Assembly: GCA_025506515.1 (NCBI GenBank)
Contig: CM046452.1
Span: forward strand, 45,881,562-45,945,561
DNA length: 64,000 nucleotides
Direction of reading: 5' to 3'
Source: Flaveria trinervia
Taxonomy: Eukaryota > Streptophyta > Magnoliopsida > Asterales > Asteraceae
Position numbers and translations under genes: made by a program. The notes beneath the pieces were generated by a model. The model worked only from the letters and a program-made list of their open reading frames with translations. It was not told the origin of the DNA and searched no databases. This document shows positions 19,763 through 33,110 of the stretch, piece by piece (position 1 is the stretch's first letter; each line of letters opens with the position of its first letter).

Positions 19763-22584
19763 ATGGAAGAGCAATACTCAGCATTCACTGCACGTAGAGA
19801 TTCACGGATCCAGAGTCTATTGCTTCTGGAAAATGAAGTGGGGAATCACAATAAGCCCCCTAAGCTCATAACATTAGATGACTACCCACAATGGAAGCAA
19901 AGGTTCGAGATCTACCTAAACGTTGTAGACCCAAATCTGTGGGAATCAATAGAGACAGGGTATAGCATGCAGGTCGGTGCAGATGGAGTTAAACTTACCT
20001 GGGACGGGATGACAATGGACAAAAGGTTAAGTACAATGCAAAGAAGAAGGTGTACGCTCTATTAACTCAGTCTATTCCCAAAGATATATTCCATCAGTTC
20101 TCTGAAAACAAGCAAGCAAAGAAGCTATGGGATGCTCTGGAAAAACGGTATGAAGGGAATGCCTCATTAAAAGCTCTAAAGGCTAAAGCGTTGAAAAAGG
20201 AGTTTCATAACTTCTCGTCGATGGGAAAGGAGAGCTTGGATGATGTTATCGACTATTTCTACCACTTGATGAGTGAGCTGGACACTCATGGAGTTGTTAC
20301 ATCCATAGAAGACAAGGTATCGAATTTTGCAGATGGATTGCCAGAAAAAAGGTCTCCTTTGTGTTAAACCTCAAACACAATGATATGATGACGAAGTTGG
20401 ATATCAATGATTTCATTATGAAGCTGAGAGAGGAAGAGTTGAGGATGAAGTACAGGACTCAAAAGGCGTCATATGATTAGAACCCGTCACTTTACAACTC
20501 CACTCCTCAAGCAAAAATGTCTAGAGCACCATTTCAAACGGCGTTTGTATCTAGTTCAACCGCTCCATCTCAAGCTACTACTTTAGGATTTGACACGCCA
20601 GGGTCATCGGGCACCCAACACATAGCACCTGAAGCCAATGCTACCAGATTGAAGACCGAGAATCTCGGTAATGTGACCATAGAGCTAGCAAAGGAGCATA
20701 TGGATCTCCTAGGAGCTGTCGTTCACTCCTATGACGGTCTAGTCGCGGGGAAGATTGGAAACGACCATCTGGCAGATGAAGACTACGAACAAGTAGATGA
20801 GACTGAACTAGAGAGGATGGATATCATGTGGGCATTGGCGAGTGCTGTCTAGAGAGCTAAGAAGTTTGTTAAAAAGACGGACAGAACTTAATTGCCAGAA
20901 AGGATACAACTTTTGGTTTTGACAAAACCAAAGTGACCTGTTTTAACTATGGAGAGAAGGGGCATTTCAAGCGTGAGTGTGTGAAGCCCAAGAAGAGAGG
21001 AAATGGTAATCCACTCTCATCCTTTAATTGTCAAGAAAAACCCACAAGTGGTCCTGCATCATCAAGCAAGGATCCTAAAGCCTTGACGGCTCACATGACG
21101 AATGGCAAGATTGGAGCTTTCGGTTTGTTTCTTCGGGAGAATCCAACATTGCATGCGTTGAGGATTTGGATGACGATTTTGCAAGCGAAGGAGATATAGC
21201 AGTTGAGCTTGCGATGTCCAATAATGAAGAAACTGCAAATGTGGTAAATCACCTGAATGATGAAGGCCAAAGTTCAACATGTTCAGAATCACCTGCTCCA
21301 GAAAAGTCAGACTCTGCGATGATGGCTAATTTAACAGAACCTTCTCGGGTAAGTTCCACTAACCAACTTTTCAATAATCATGCTTGTTCTAATTGTAATA
21401 AATTTAGGGAAAGCATAGATTTGAAATTTTCTAGGTTATTAGATCACAATGATAGCCTAGTAAAGCACTTGCAACTGTGCATAGAAGCAAATCGTATTTT
21501 AAAATTAAATAAGCATAGTTACAAAGAGAAAATAGAATTGTTAAATAAACAATTTAGGGAAATTGAAGTTGTGGATTTTAACCAAGATAATGACATTAAG
21601 TTCTATCTAAACTCCTTAGAAGAAGCTAAGAAACAAGACGCAGTTTTGAAAGTCAAAATAAATTTATTAAAACAAAAACAACACAGTTGGACTAGTTCTT
21701 CTCACATAGTTCAACACTTAGTGAGAGAACGTAACAACGGGGAGGGTTTGGGTTACAAAGTGGTACCACCACCTCATGAGACCTTGTTGAATGCTAAAAG
21801 CAAACCAATTAATAACAACCCAATCAAGGATCGTGTGGTGTCCACTCCTCTTGTAAGCGATCCAGATTCCACAAGTAATCCCATTGAATCTGTCACTAAA
21901 CAAAAGGAGACCACTTTAAAGGCAAAATGTAAAATGCCTATTGTTAATCTGGATTAACAAATTGAGAAGGTTAAGGTAAAGTTTGGTTCAATCATGTCTA
22001 ATTCTAAACCTAAAAAGACCAAACAAGTTAACCAAACACGTGCGTCATGTATAAGTCCAGATAAACAAAAGAGTAAAGATGTTAAGAAGGGTCAAACAAT
22101 TAATTTTGTTCAACAAGATAAAACATCTAAACAAGAAGTATAAAAAATCAACCAAGTCAAAGTCACACGAGTGTCACACACTTCTCCACAGAAACAACCA
22201 TACCATCATGTCGAAAGTAGATCTTGCTACAACTGTGGAAAGTATGGACACATCGTGTCTAACTGTCCTTACTATCAGACACCTAGGAAGAAAGTTGAAC
22301 TTCATGATCCTAAACCCAGTTCTTCTATAAGGAGCTCAATGACTCCATCTAGAAGAGTTAGTGAACATAAAGTTCAAACCATAAGCCAATCATCTGTTTA
22401 TCACAAACAGGCCTTACACAAAACTGACTAATGGAAAGAAAAATCTAGTTCAATGTCTAGTAATGAGAACAAGAAGATGAATGATCTTCGCTCACCCTCT
22501 AATGGACAATGGGTGGAATTTATGATGTCTGATGCCTTTGGGACACCCAATCCGGTTAAGACTTTGGTCCCTAACCTTAACTAA
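19763..22584 (+). pseudogene. gag: gag of element I (Copia-type, two zinc knuckles), frameshifted
   Basis: The start is MEEQYSAFTARRDSRIQSLL at 19763. The N-terminal half is a Copia gag (UBN2-type) domain with DDYPQWKQRFEIYLN and LWDALEKRYEGNASLKALKA. The first knuckle near 20940 reads CFNYGEKGHFKREC, with Tyr replacing the second Cys. An acidic and helical region follows. The second knuckle CYNCGKYGHIVSNC near 22230 is intact. The gene ends VPNLN with TAA at 22582-22584, overlapping ATG. It is interrupted by several frame changes (near 20050, 20370, 20850 and 21180) and by stops near 21957 and 22141. Gag forms particles and binds RNA; this copy cannot make a full product. Confidence 0.88.
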
Positions 22585-24422
22585 TGTTTTCAATTGAATG
22601 TGCAAGGTGTTCGCTATAGTGCTAAAACAAACACTTGGATTGTAGATAGCGGAGCATCCAGGCACATGACTGGGAACCGGGCACTCCTGTCAAATGTCAA
22701 ACAAATAAAAGGAGGTCATGTTTCATGTGCTGGAAACAAAGGAGGTTATATCACAATTCAAGGGGAAGTGGGGAATCAGAAAGTGAAGTTTGACATGGCA
22801 AACTATGTTCAACAACTTCAAAATAATTTGGTTTTTGTCTCCTAAATCTGTGACAAAGGATTTTAAGTAGTATTCGACAACAAGAAATGCTAAGTTCTGA
22901 AAAAGGACTACATGATCCCGGAGGACCAACTCTTAATGTCAGCTTCAAGATATAACGACCTTTATGTCTTCGATCTCTCAAAGGCCTCCACTACGAATCA
23001 TCAAGTTCAGTGCTTTCTGTCCAAGGCTACTGAGAAAGATTCGATCTCCTGGCATAGGAGAATGGGACACATCAATCCACAAAAGATAAAACACTTGATC
23101 CAGATGATCTAGTGCGAGGAGTAAGCATCAAAAACTTCCAACTACCGGATTTTTGTGTCCCCTGCAAGACAGGCAAGCAGACTAAGAAGTCTCATAAGGC
23201 AAAGAAAGTTCATTCCATAGAACTACCTCTTAAGCTTCTTTACATGGATCTGTTTGGTCCGGTCAGTACAAGGAGCATCGCCAAAGACTTGTACTGTTAT
23301 GTAGTTACAAATGACTACTCAAGGTTCTCTTGGGTAATGTTTTGGAAATCTAAATCTGAGACATTTGAGTCATTCAAAGAGTTAGTAACTACTTTAGAGT
23401 CTCTTTACTAGCTGAAGGTAAGAAAAGTACGCTCAGACAATGGTACTGAGTTCAAGAATCAGTGGATGGAGGTTTTTTGTAAAGAAAAGGGAATTGTGCA
23501 CCAGTTCACTTCTGCCTACACCCCACAAATGAGCGGAGTTGCTGAGAGAAAGAATCACAGCTTGATAGAGACAGCAAGGACAATGCTAGAAGACTCGAAA
23601 CTGCCCATCAACTTTGGAATAAGGCAGTTGCCAATGCATGTTACACTTTAAATCGATTCTGGTGGTAACACGTCATGGTAAGACATGTTACGAGTTACTT
23701 CAATGACGTAAGCCAAATCTAGAGTACCTCGAATCATTTGGCGCACCTTGCACCCTTTTGAAGAAAACTCAGGAAAGCAAGTTCAGCGAGAAGGCTGAAG
23801 AAGGAATCTTCCTAGAATACAACATACTAAATAAGAGAGTTTACAATAACTCAATGGGTGAAGTAGAAGTGTGGTGTAACGTGGACGTTCAGAGATACAC
23901 CACCACCCCGGCTGGAAAAGGACCCGGATTCTTTTTCGATTATGATGGATTCTTTAAGTCCTTCAACATCCCTCTCTCCAGTTCTAAAGATGCGTTAGCT
24001 ACCAAGATGATGTATTAGGTCTTAAACACACTGCCCGTAGACTCAACAACATCCGGATCTCAAGATCAGTCTTCTAATAACTCAAGGGGAGCACTGAAGT
24101 TAAGTGATTCCTCTTCTGATGATGAAGAAGTGGAAAATGCTCAAGTGGATTAGGAGGAAAAGGTTCCAACTACTACAAGTACACACGCATCAGATGTTGA
24201 TACCTCTAACACCCATACACCCACTGCCTTTGATACAGAACCTGTGGTTCATAATCTGGAATAATGAGGTAGTTGTACCCACTACTCCTGGATCTCGTCT
24301 AAATGTTTACTATCATCTAGACAATGTTGTAGGGGATGTACAATCAGGAGTACAGACAAGAAATCAGCTATAGTCAGCTGATTATGCCTCAGTCATGGAA
24401 AAAAGGTTACCTTCACGATGGT

Positions 24423-25036
24423 TGTGAAGTCGGTTTTTGGATTGATAAACATCCGAGCATGTTCTTGACGGAAGGATGAACAACAGCACAAACCAAAAAG
24501 TCAAATAATAATACGAACTATAATTGAATGGTTTCATTGATAAAACCTAACGATTACAAGCTCATTACAACATAAAAATCAAGACTCTTGGCAAGGGACG
24601 ATCGAGCATGATCTCCCATCTCATCCGGCAGCCCTAGGATTCCGGGCACACTCTCTCTAAAACCCTTTAGAGAATCCTTCAACTCTCTACACATTTAAAC
24701 TGGTATATATAGGCCTCGACCCATATTAGATGCGACTGGGACCATTCGTGCGATTGGACCATGCGTATGGTTCAATCGTACGACTGGACCATACGTATGG
24801 TTCAATCGTACGACTGGACCATACTTATGGTTCAGTCTTATGAATGTCCCAATCGCATCTCTCAGTCGCACGACTGGTCCATTAGCATGGCTTAGTCGTA
24901 TGACTGAGTCTCATTCGCATATGCTCCCGCGAATGACCCAGATTCATGTGTTTACAACATATCAGGTGTATAACATTAAGCCTAGACTATTCAAAAAGCG
25001 ACGGACACACTATATATGACTATATATGCTCCAACA
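24423..25036 (-). repeat. 3' LTR of IV-b
   Basis: Plus-strand ends TGTGAAGTCGG and CTCCAACA. Array at about 24725-24925. Confidence 0.9.
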
Positions 25037-26276
25037 AATTCCCCCTTGGACGTTGCTTGTGAATAGTTGATAACACCTCTTACAATCTTCAGTCAATCTT
25101 TGCCCTGGTTGCCAATAGAATCAAACGAAAACCATATTAGCCAATGTTGCCAATCCTTCAGGTTACTACCACATCCCTGAAAATGAATTTAGGCACAATA
25201 GCTTTCGTTTACTTTGCAGAACACCATCATAGCAGCAAGATTCCCCATATGATTGATTTTTCCAGATAATGATACGAACAGTATTCCATTGCTTCAATCT
25301 TCACACAGGCTAACCTGATTAACATTAGCACCTGCAGAAATTCCCCCTCACATTCAGCATATCCCAATATATAGACATTGTGCTCTCCTTGCGTCTTCAC
25401 ACGGTGTATTGGGCAAAAGGTTGAAGGTTCCAATCCACAGCCGACAATATCAAACAAATCAGCATGCACGACGATTCATCATCGGAAACCGGTTCACATC
25501 GTCACTTTCTGATTGCGTCTTCACTTTCTCTATACATGGATTCCCCCTAAGAATGAGAATCCTCTCTGTGCGGATAAATATAACTTGATTGGCCCATAAG
25601 TAGTCAGATGCTCCTGACTACCCCACAAAATCAGCACCAACTGCTGACATCTTCTCTTCTCTCTTTCGTGTTCCAATAACATTCACCTATTCTGGAAGTT
25701 CGACGAATAATGGGGTACACATTGAACTTATTTGACAAAAGAACCTCAGGGTGAATATGCTTTGCTCATCTTCAAACCTGTGCAAGAAGCTATTCCAGAC
25801 TCCCTTTTTTTTGTCTGGAACAAATGCGGATGAGTCAATGCGGATGGCTCATTTGTGCGATTGAACATACGACTGGTCCAGTCGCACGACTGAATATACG
25901 ATTGGTCCAGTCGCACGAATGGTCCATTCACATGGTCCAGTCGTACGAATGCTCCAATCGCATGGCCCAGTCGCATGAACGGGTCTGCACGCAGATTTTC
26001 AGATCTGCAGCCACCAGGGTTGCCCAAAACCCTAATCTGACGAATTTAACATGAACCAAAATAAAGTAGGCATCATCAGATTTGAAAGGGTGATAGGAAC
26101 GTGGTTTCGAATTCGATTTTAACATGGAAGCAGCACACGTAACAAGATCTGAGCAAGACACGAAGAGCACGAAGTGGGTTTAACGTCAAGATCTGAACTT
26201 TGATCCAGAAATCAAGAGCTCGGGTTGCTAGAATGATTGTTAGATCATTCCAGCAGTAACCGGCTCTCATACCAAT
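25037..26276 (-). other. Internal region of IV-b (non-coding)
   Basis: Three polypurine-like tracts on the minus strand (near 25037, 25343 and 25542) match those of IV-a. A half-site array lies at about 25820-25985. No coding region is supported. Confidence 0.75.
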
Positions 26277-26888
26277 TGTGAAGTCGGTTTTTGGATCGAT
26301 AAACATTCGAGCATGTTCTTGACGGAAGGATGAACAACAGCACAAACCAAAAAGTCAAATAATAATACGAACAATAATTGAATGGTTTCATTGATAAAAC
26401 CTAACGATTGCAAGCTCGTTACAACATAAGAGTCAAGACTCTTGCAAGGGAAGATCGAGCATGATCTCCCCTCTCATCCGGCAGCCCTAGGCTTTTGGGC
26501 ACACTCTCTCTAAAACCCTTTAGAGAATCCTTTAACTCTCTACACATTGAAACTGGTATATATAGGCCTCGGCCCATATTAGATGCGACTGGGCCCATTC
26601 GTGCTATTGGACCATGCGTATGGTTCAATCGTACGACTGGACCATGCGTATGGTTCAATCGTACGACTGGACCATACTTATGGTTCAGTCTTATGAATGT
26701 CCCAATCGCATCTCTCAGTCGCATGACTGGTCCATTAGCATGGCTCAGTCGTATGACTGAGTCTCATTCGCATATGCTCCTACGAATGACCAGTTTCATG
26801 TGTTTACAACATAGCAGGTGTATAACATTAAGCATAGACTATTCGACAAGCGACGGACACACTATATATGACTATATATGCTCCAACA
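26277..26888 (-). repeat. 5' LTR of IV-b
   Basis: Same ends as its partner. Array at about 26580-26790, with the TATA-like box read in reverse near 26556-26566 (TATATATAGGCC on the plus strand). Confidence 0.9.
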
Positions 26889-28487
26889 ATGGTGCTTATC
26901 GATGTTTTGTGTCTCAATTTGAGCCAAAATATGTAAGTGATACCTTAAATGATGAGGCTTGGGTGAGTGCCATGCAAGATGAACTTCTTCAAGTCAAGAA
27001 GTTAGGTGTATGGACTTTGGTGGACAGACCTAAAGGTGCTAAGATCATTGGCACTAAATGGGTCTTAAAATGCAAGAAGGATGACCAAGGGGTCATTATA
27101 AGAAACAAGGCTCGACTTGTAGTTCAAGGATTTTGACAAGCCGAGGGTATTGATTACACCTAAGTGTTTGCACCTATGGCAAGAATGGAAGCCATCCATA
27201 TCTTCCTAGCCTATGCATCGTATATGAAGATTAATGTTTATCAACTTGATGTGAAGAGTGCATTCCTTCATGGTGAAATCGGAGAGACAGTGTTCGTCAG
27301 TCAACCTGAGGGATTTGAGGATCCATATCTTTGGGACAGAGTTTACAAACTACACAAGGCTCTATACGGGCTTCATCAAGCCCCCAGAGCCTGGTATGAG
27401 AAACTCTCGACTCATCTTGTGAAACATGGGTTTCGAGGAGGAGTGATTGATTGTATGTTGTTTATCAAAGAGAAAGATAGTGACTTACTGCTTGTGCAGA
27501 GCTATGTTGATGACATAATCTTTGTTTCCAAGAACAAAGATTTATGTAAAGAATTTGAAGCAGTAATGAAAGCAGAGTTCGAAATGAGTGCAATGGAAGA
27601 AATGAAGTTCTTCCTATGATTACAGGTGGATCAGACACCTAAGGGAATTTTCCTACATCAAACCAAGTATGTAGGCAATATTCTCAGTCGGTTTGATATG
27701 GAGAATCCTTCGGCAGCTAGAACTCCTCTTGCTACAAATCACGATGTAGCACCCGACGAAAGTGTTGATCTGGTTGATGCCACCATGTACCGAGTAATGA
27801 TCAGATCCCTCATGTATCTCACAGCTTCACAACTTGATATCATGTACGCGACATGTCTATGCTCCAGATATCAGGCGAAACTGAAAGTCAACCATCTTAC
27901 TGGGGTTAAAAGGATATTTCGTTATCTGAAAGGTACACCAACACTAGGATTGTGGTATCCTCATGATGATGACTTCGAGCTTACAGCATATAGTGACTCG
28001 GATTACGGCGGTTGTAAAATGAAATACAAGTCCACATCAGTAGGATGTCAATTTTTTGGGAGGAGATTAGTGACCTGGCAGTGTAAGAAGCAGACCTCGG
28101 TTACTCTGTCAACCTGTGAAGCCGAATATGTTGCTGCTGCAAGTTGTTGTTCACAAATCATCTGGATTCAATAGCAAATGAGGGACTATGGTTTGCAATT
28201 CTCTAATACTCCTATATTTGTTGATAATTCTACTGCAATAGCCGTAACTAAAAATCCGGTCCAACATCCTAAAACCAAACACATCTGGATTAAATACCAT
28301 TTTATACGTGATTGCTTTGAAAAACATTTAATCGAAGTGGTTAAAATTAATACGGATTTTCAACGCGCTGACCTCTACACAAAAAACCTTTGATAAACCA
28401 TGTTTTCTATATCTGTTAGAGGTCAACGGTGTTAAAAAGAAAAGTGATGTAATTTCTGACGATGATAGTACTCAGTCTGACAAGTAG

Positions 28488-30300
28488 ATGTCATTTTATT
28501 GTTAATTATTTTATTTTATTTTTATTTCTTCACCTATTAAAATCCCAAAAACGCAAATCTTTAACGGTTTTAGAATTTTAGGGGGATGATAGGATAAGTT
28601 AGTATTTGTCAAAAAAATAAGGGAGGAGGACAGACAAGCTAAAAGAAATGAGATAATATCTGTGATACTGATTCAATGCTTATGGAAAATGATAGTACTC
28701 AGAAACAAATATTTTGGGACTTCGAAGAAGAAATTTTTTAAAATGCAAAATTCGAAGTATAAGTATGAGAAGTCTAAGCAAAAATAAATGGAAAAATGAT
28801 AGTAAAACTAGCTACAACTAAGGAAACACAGAGAAAGTAGACCTAGAGGTTGCTAGACCATTAGATGGTGTGTCGGTAGATTCAACACAATAGATAAGTA
28901 GACCTTGTTGGTCATCTCAAGATCAAACTAAGTTGTTCAACAAGCCGTGGGTTAGCATCTTATCCTGGTTAACACAATCAACAGAGTTCCAATAAGGGGT
29001 GACGAGCAAAATAAACGCTACAAATATGTGCGGATGACCATAATATGAGCAAAAGCACATGATGAAAAATGCAAAAAAGCAATCAAGCTAATAACCTATG
29101 TTGTAGGTGCGATCTGTGCAAAAAGATAAAATTGCTCAAACAAGAAGATAGGTTGTGTGCCTCTCTGCTGTGCGGTGGCACTGACCTGAGGATAAGCATA
29201 ACCTAGATATTATAGAATTCATTGTTTTTTTCCGCCTCTCTGTTGTGCGGTGGCACTGACCTGAGGCTTGGCTTCTCTTTGAAAGCCTTAAGAATAGTTT
29301 CTTCTTGAATACTACCCATAGACCGCTCAAAAATCTCCTAAGGAATGTTGATTACCATATAAGCGTGGGATCCACAAATGCTTGTTGAAATAATTTAACC
29401 TTAAACCATTACCAATCTGTGTCAAAAGTCTGTGCATGGATTTAAGAGGACAAGTATACTGACAATCATCATGGCTACAAATCTTGAAAGTCAACACCAC
29501 TGTGTGCATCTTGTGATATTTGTATGATTTCCTAGACTTGCTAATGACTCTCGATGAAAACAAGAATCGAGCATCAAAAGGTTTTGATAACATGTCCCGA
29601 ATGATTTGATTTACCTGTATGATTCCACAATGAATCGTTCCACTTATGGTCAACATAACTTGAAGCCGCATGTTCAAGAAATAAATCTACTAGATATCTA
29701 TCTTAGGATTTCCACCTCACACAAAATTTACAAAAACATGTTTTTAATTCTGTCCTTTAGTTTTAGTAGTTTCATTTGTTTAAGTTTGTCAGTTTAATTG
29801 TTAAAAGTCAGACTACATATTGGAATTCTGTCTGGGATCTAATCACTAAAACGGGTCACGTCTGAGGTGACCAAACAGGTTTTATAATGTTAAAAGGATC
29901 ACGTCTGAGGTGATCCAAAGTTTTCTAAGTTAAAATGGTTATGTCTGTGATGATCGATGGTCAAAATGTCATATCAATAAGAAAAATGAATAAATGAATG
30001 AATGGTCATAAAGTCAAAATCGTAAGTAGAGGCCATTCGCACGAATGGACCATGAGTATGGACCAGTCATACGATTGGACCATACTTATGTACCAGTCGA
30101 CCGAACGGAGCATGAGTATGAACCATTCACACGACTGGCTTACAAGAATGAGCCAGTTTCCTGAATGGGGTTGACGAATGAGTCAGTCGCCGGACTGAAA
30201 CCCAGTCGGCCGACTGAATTTGACCGACGGAACCAATCGCATGACTGAGATCCAATCGCGCGAATGAAAAGAGCGAATGGATCCAGTCGGCCAATTGAAA
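28488..30300 (+). other. Conserved non-coding spacer after pol of element I
   Basis: No protein is supported here. Conserved blocks shared with elements II and III are, in order: a polypurine-like TTTTAGGGGGATGATA near 28576; a pair of 33-bp direct repeats containing TGGCACTGACCTGAGG (29159-29191 and 29234-29266); a long AT-rich stretch; dyad repeats GGTCACGTCTGAGGTGACC (29854-29872) and a close variant (29896-29916), with a weaker third near 29940; and a half-site array (30025-30300) leading to a TATA box. Confidence 0.75.
29159..29266 (+). repeat. Paired 33-bp direct repeats in the post-pol spacer (element I)
   Basis: Copies at 29159-29191 and 29234-29266 differ at one position. Both contain TGCGGTGGCACTGACC. 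The same pair at the same 75-bp spacing is in elements II and III. Confidence 0.85.
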
Positions 30301-30318
30301 CCAGATTCAGTATAAATA
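29854..30318 (+). promoter_or_regulatory. Internal promoter of the 3' gene (element I)
   Basis: Two good copies and one weak copy of the 19-bp dyad GGTCACGTCTGAGGTGACC, then the half-site array (30025-30300), then TATAAATA at 30311-30318. A T-rich/CA leader and a splice donor at 30459 follow about 140 bp downstream. The same layout in elements II and III supports a real promoter for a separate transcript. Confidence 0.65.
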
Positions 30319-30458
30319 GGGCTAAAGTCAGTCGCATATGCTCATCACTCCTCATTCGCCCTAAAATCGCCCGAGAGTGCCGTTACACTGCCCAATTTTC
30401 TATTGACATTGCTTGACTACAAATTGCTATATTCTGACAATTACCAGCGTTTATACAG

Positions 30459-31047
30459 GTACAATGCGGTGCAATCTACTCAAATGGCAATCGATTTGTA
30501 CCCTAAATGACTAAATTCAGCCCTAAAATAGAACCAAGACTTAGTTTGACTAATTAACTAATAAAACGAAGTATTTTGTGAAATAGATAGTTATTAGGTG
30601 TTAAATCAGTCACTTGCGAGACTAATGAGCCAAACCACAACGTCTAACACTATGTTTTGCTCAAAATTTGAATTTGAATTGAACAGACAGTCTGTCATGC
30701 GAATGGACACCGTGATGAACTTCAATCACACGACTGAGCTGGGCGAATGACTCAGTCGGCCGAATGAAAGAGGCGTATAAGGTCAGGCACCCGACTGAAC
30801 TCAGTCGCAGGCTCAGTCGCCCGACTGAACCCAGTCGCAGGCTCAGTCGCCCGACTGAACTCAGTCGCTCGACGGAGCCCAGTCGCATGCTATGTTGCCC
30901 GTCTGAAGCCAGTCGCCTACCAAATAAACAGACTGAACTCAATCGTATGATTCAATCGCACGATTGAACCAGACTGATCTCAAATAGTTCAAAGTGAAAT
31001 GGTTTCTGTTATGTGCTGATCTAATATGTATGTGTCTTGTGTTACAG
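30459..31047 (+). other. Intron 1 of the 3' gene (element I)
   Basis: Donor ACAG/GTACAATGCGG at 30459 and acceptor GTGTTACAG ending at 31047, 589 bp. It contains a half-site array with CAGTCGCCCGACTGAACC-type words at 30690-30970. Matching donor and acceptor are found in elements II and III. Confidence 0.7.
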
Positions 31048-32890
31048 ATTCATCACAGATCGGTGGATCATAAACACTAAGCATAATATTTGTGCTCACT
31101 TGGATGCAACCACTCAGAATGCTGCCAAGTTTGCTGGTATTATGGCATTCCTAAAGAGATCGAGGATATATCGAGCGATATCTACACCTTGCACACCCTA
31201 TAGGTCGATACAGCAGGCCTTCTGGGAAGGTGCTTCCATTGACCGATCGACTGAGCCCGACAATATACGTAGCTCCATCTTTGGCTAGGAGATTGAGGTC
31301 ACAGCAGCTGATCTGAGACGTGTTTTTGATTTGGGAGATGATGCTGCTTACCTCACCATACTACATCCTCTTACAGTATGGGGATGCTTTCTACAGATGA
31401 GGTACACTGGGGACATCAATGCAGGTGTGCTCAATAAAAGCAAGCTGTGTCCCCAGTTCTAATATCTAGCTCACGTCATCCTGAAGTGCATTGCTTCTCG
31501 GAGGGGTGGATTTGATGATTTATCGGACCAAATCCAGAATGCCTATGTGGCACTAGTGCTGAATCACCCTTCAGCTTCTCCAACATGATTTTCTGCTACT
31601 TAATCGAGAATATAGAGGCAAAAGGCAAAGAGGGATTCCGCATGTACCCGAGATTTCTGCAGATGATCATCGATGAGAAGCTTCCTTCTTTGCTTAAGGA
31701 GAGCCATGATGCTGTATCTCTAGAGATCATACATGATACCACTCTTGGAAGAATGAAGGTATACAAGGGCAAGTAGGTAAAGCCCCCTATAAAGAGACTA
31801 TTTGGGCATTTGGCTAGAGAATACTATGTGGCGCCAGCTCGGCGAAAGTGGCGTCACGAGGATAGTGACTCAGATGTAGAGCAGATTGCTCTACCCTCCG
31901 ATGACTCCGATGGTGATGATCATGATGCAGATCAGGGAGGGGATGGCTAGGGTGGAACCAAACCAGCTCCTATTCACCCTGACTTTTAGATGGAGGAGGA
32001 GTCTGAGGAAGAGTCTCTGGTGCGAACGGTGGGGAGCCGTGTCGTAGCCACAGAGAGAGGTATAAGGGCGGTTGGTGGACGCCAAGGGGAGTCCAGGGAT
32101 GCTGTTGCTGCTGATATAGATCCATCATATACCCCGGACCCGCCCTGCAGCCAAGGGGGAGCCACAGTGCCTAAAGGCACAAGGAAGAAGAGAATGCCTC
32201 AACCCTATGGCAAGAAGGGGAAGAGACTAAAGTTTACATAGACCTCTGCTACATCTATAACCACCACCTCAGCCACTACTGCTACCACCACAACTACCAC
32301 ACCACCAATCACTACCACACTTCCTTCCACCTCCACCACAGCTACCACCACCACTACTACCACTTCACCCACCATCACCACTACAGCCACTCCACCACCC
32401 ATCTACACTATTTCCACCACCACTACAGCCTACCCATCACCACCCACACATATACCACCACCCCAATTCACCACAGCCACCACCACTACCACCAGCCACC
32501 AGCCCGGACCATCATCCCATCAGCCATTCACTACACGATCCTCCCTACCTTCTGTTGGGGTAGAGGATCAGGTAGCAGCACTTAATAGGATGGTGTTGAT
32601 GCTGTGGGCTGTTGACAAGGATAGAGCTGCACAAATGAGACATCTTGTGGAGGAGAACGCTGCCCAAGCATAACAGATCGCTCAGCAGGCCCAACTCATA
32701 GAGGATAAGGCTCAGTAGATGGCTGCTCAAAGTCAAGAGATTGCCTAACTCCAGGAGCATAAAGTTCTATCAACAAAAAAGGATAGAGGAGTTGGAGACT
32801 GCCAAAAAGACCATCATGCTCAAGCTTAAAGGAACAAAAGATAAGCCTTTGAAGATAAGAGAAAAGGATGGTGATAACGATGGTGATGGA

Positions 32891-32923
<33 letters not shown>

Positions 32924-33110
32924 GAGGATGAGGATGAAACAGAGGGAGAAGATGATGAAGGTGCAGGAGATGGATGAGATGATGAAAAAGAAGGTGATGC
33001 ATCTGCATCGGGTGCTACACAAGCTAGTGAGAGGCGGACCAAGAAGAATCAAGATCAGGGTGCCTCGACCTCAGCCCCAACAACAAAGGAGCACATGATT
33101 TAGGACAAAC
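31048..33110 (+). pseudogene. 3' gene of element I, exon 2
   Basis: The N-terminal domain has KHNICAHLD, STPCTPYRSIQQAFWEGA, LNKSKLCPQF, IQNAYVALVLNHPSA and FRMYPRFLQMI (31060-31690). A linker follows with VGSRVVATERGIRAVGG near 32027, then RKKRMPQPYGKKGKRLKF near 32182, a Thr-rich tract (32240-32520), a coiled-coil-like stretch (32560-32860) and an Asp-rich tract (32860-32970). The ATG found after intron 1 in elements II and III is missing here. Stops occur near 31287, 31461, 31774 and elsewhere. The N-terminal domain resembles, from memory, 3' open-frame proteins of composite-plant Copia elements (QFKYLxH and MYPRFLQ motifs). Its function is unknown. Confidence 0.8.

Larger units (their letters stand above)
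24423..26888 (-). mobile_element. Element IV-b: non-autonomous LTR element inserted in pol of element I
   Basis: Second copy of the IV family, on the minus strand. LTRs are 26277-26888 (5') and 24423-25036 (3'). A primer site ATTGGTATGAGAG lies at 26276-26262, and a polypurine tract precedes the 3' LTR (reverse of 25037-25048). A perfect TSD ATGGT lies at 24418-24422 and 26889-26893. The internal 1.24 kb aligns with IV-a and holds no credible coding sequence. The interrupted pol reading resumes directly after it. Confidence 0.93.
22584..28487 (+). pseudogene. pol: pol of element I: protease, integrase, RT, RNase H (split by IV-b, degenerate)
   Basis: The presumed start ATG (22584-22586) overlaps the gag stop as TAATG; one extra base soon after shifts the frame. 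Protease has WIVDSGASRHMTGN (22640, catalytic DSG intact). Integrase has the pre-integrase motif WHRRMGHINP (23050), MDLFGPVSTRS (23245), SDNGTEFKNQWME (23435) and VAERKNHSLIETARTML (23540). RT has KWVLKCKKDDQGVI (27060), YQLDVKSAFLHGEI (27240), LYGLHQAPRAWYEKLS (27362) and the catalytic YVDDI (27500). RNase H has AYSDSDYGGCK (27990) and STCEAEYVA (28110). Element IV-b splits it at 24423-26888. In-frame stops occur near 23412, 27135, 27618 and 28171. The Copia order integrase before RT is clear. Confidence 0.9.

Noticed and set aside
26495..27136. 213-codon open frame running from the IV-b LTR into Copia RT
   Set aside because: Accidental fusion across an insertion border; only the part after 26893 is pol.
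30764..30967. Peptide with repeated RLSRPTE units
   Set aside because: Translation of the half-site array inside intron 1; no start context or conservation as protein.
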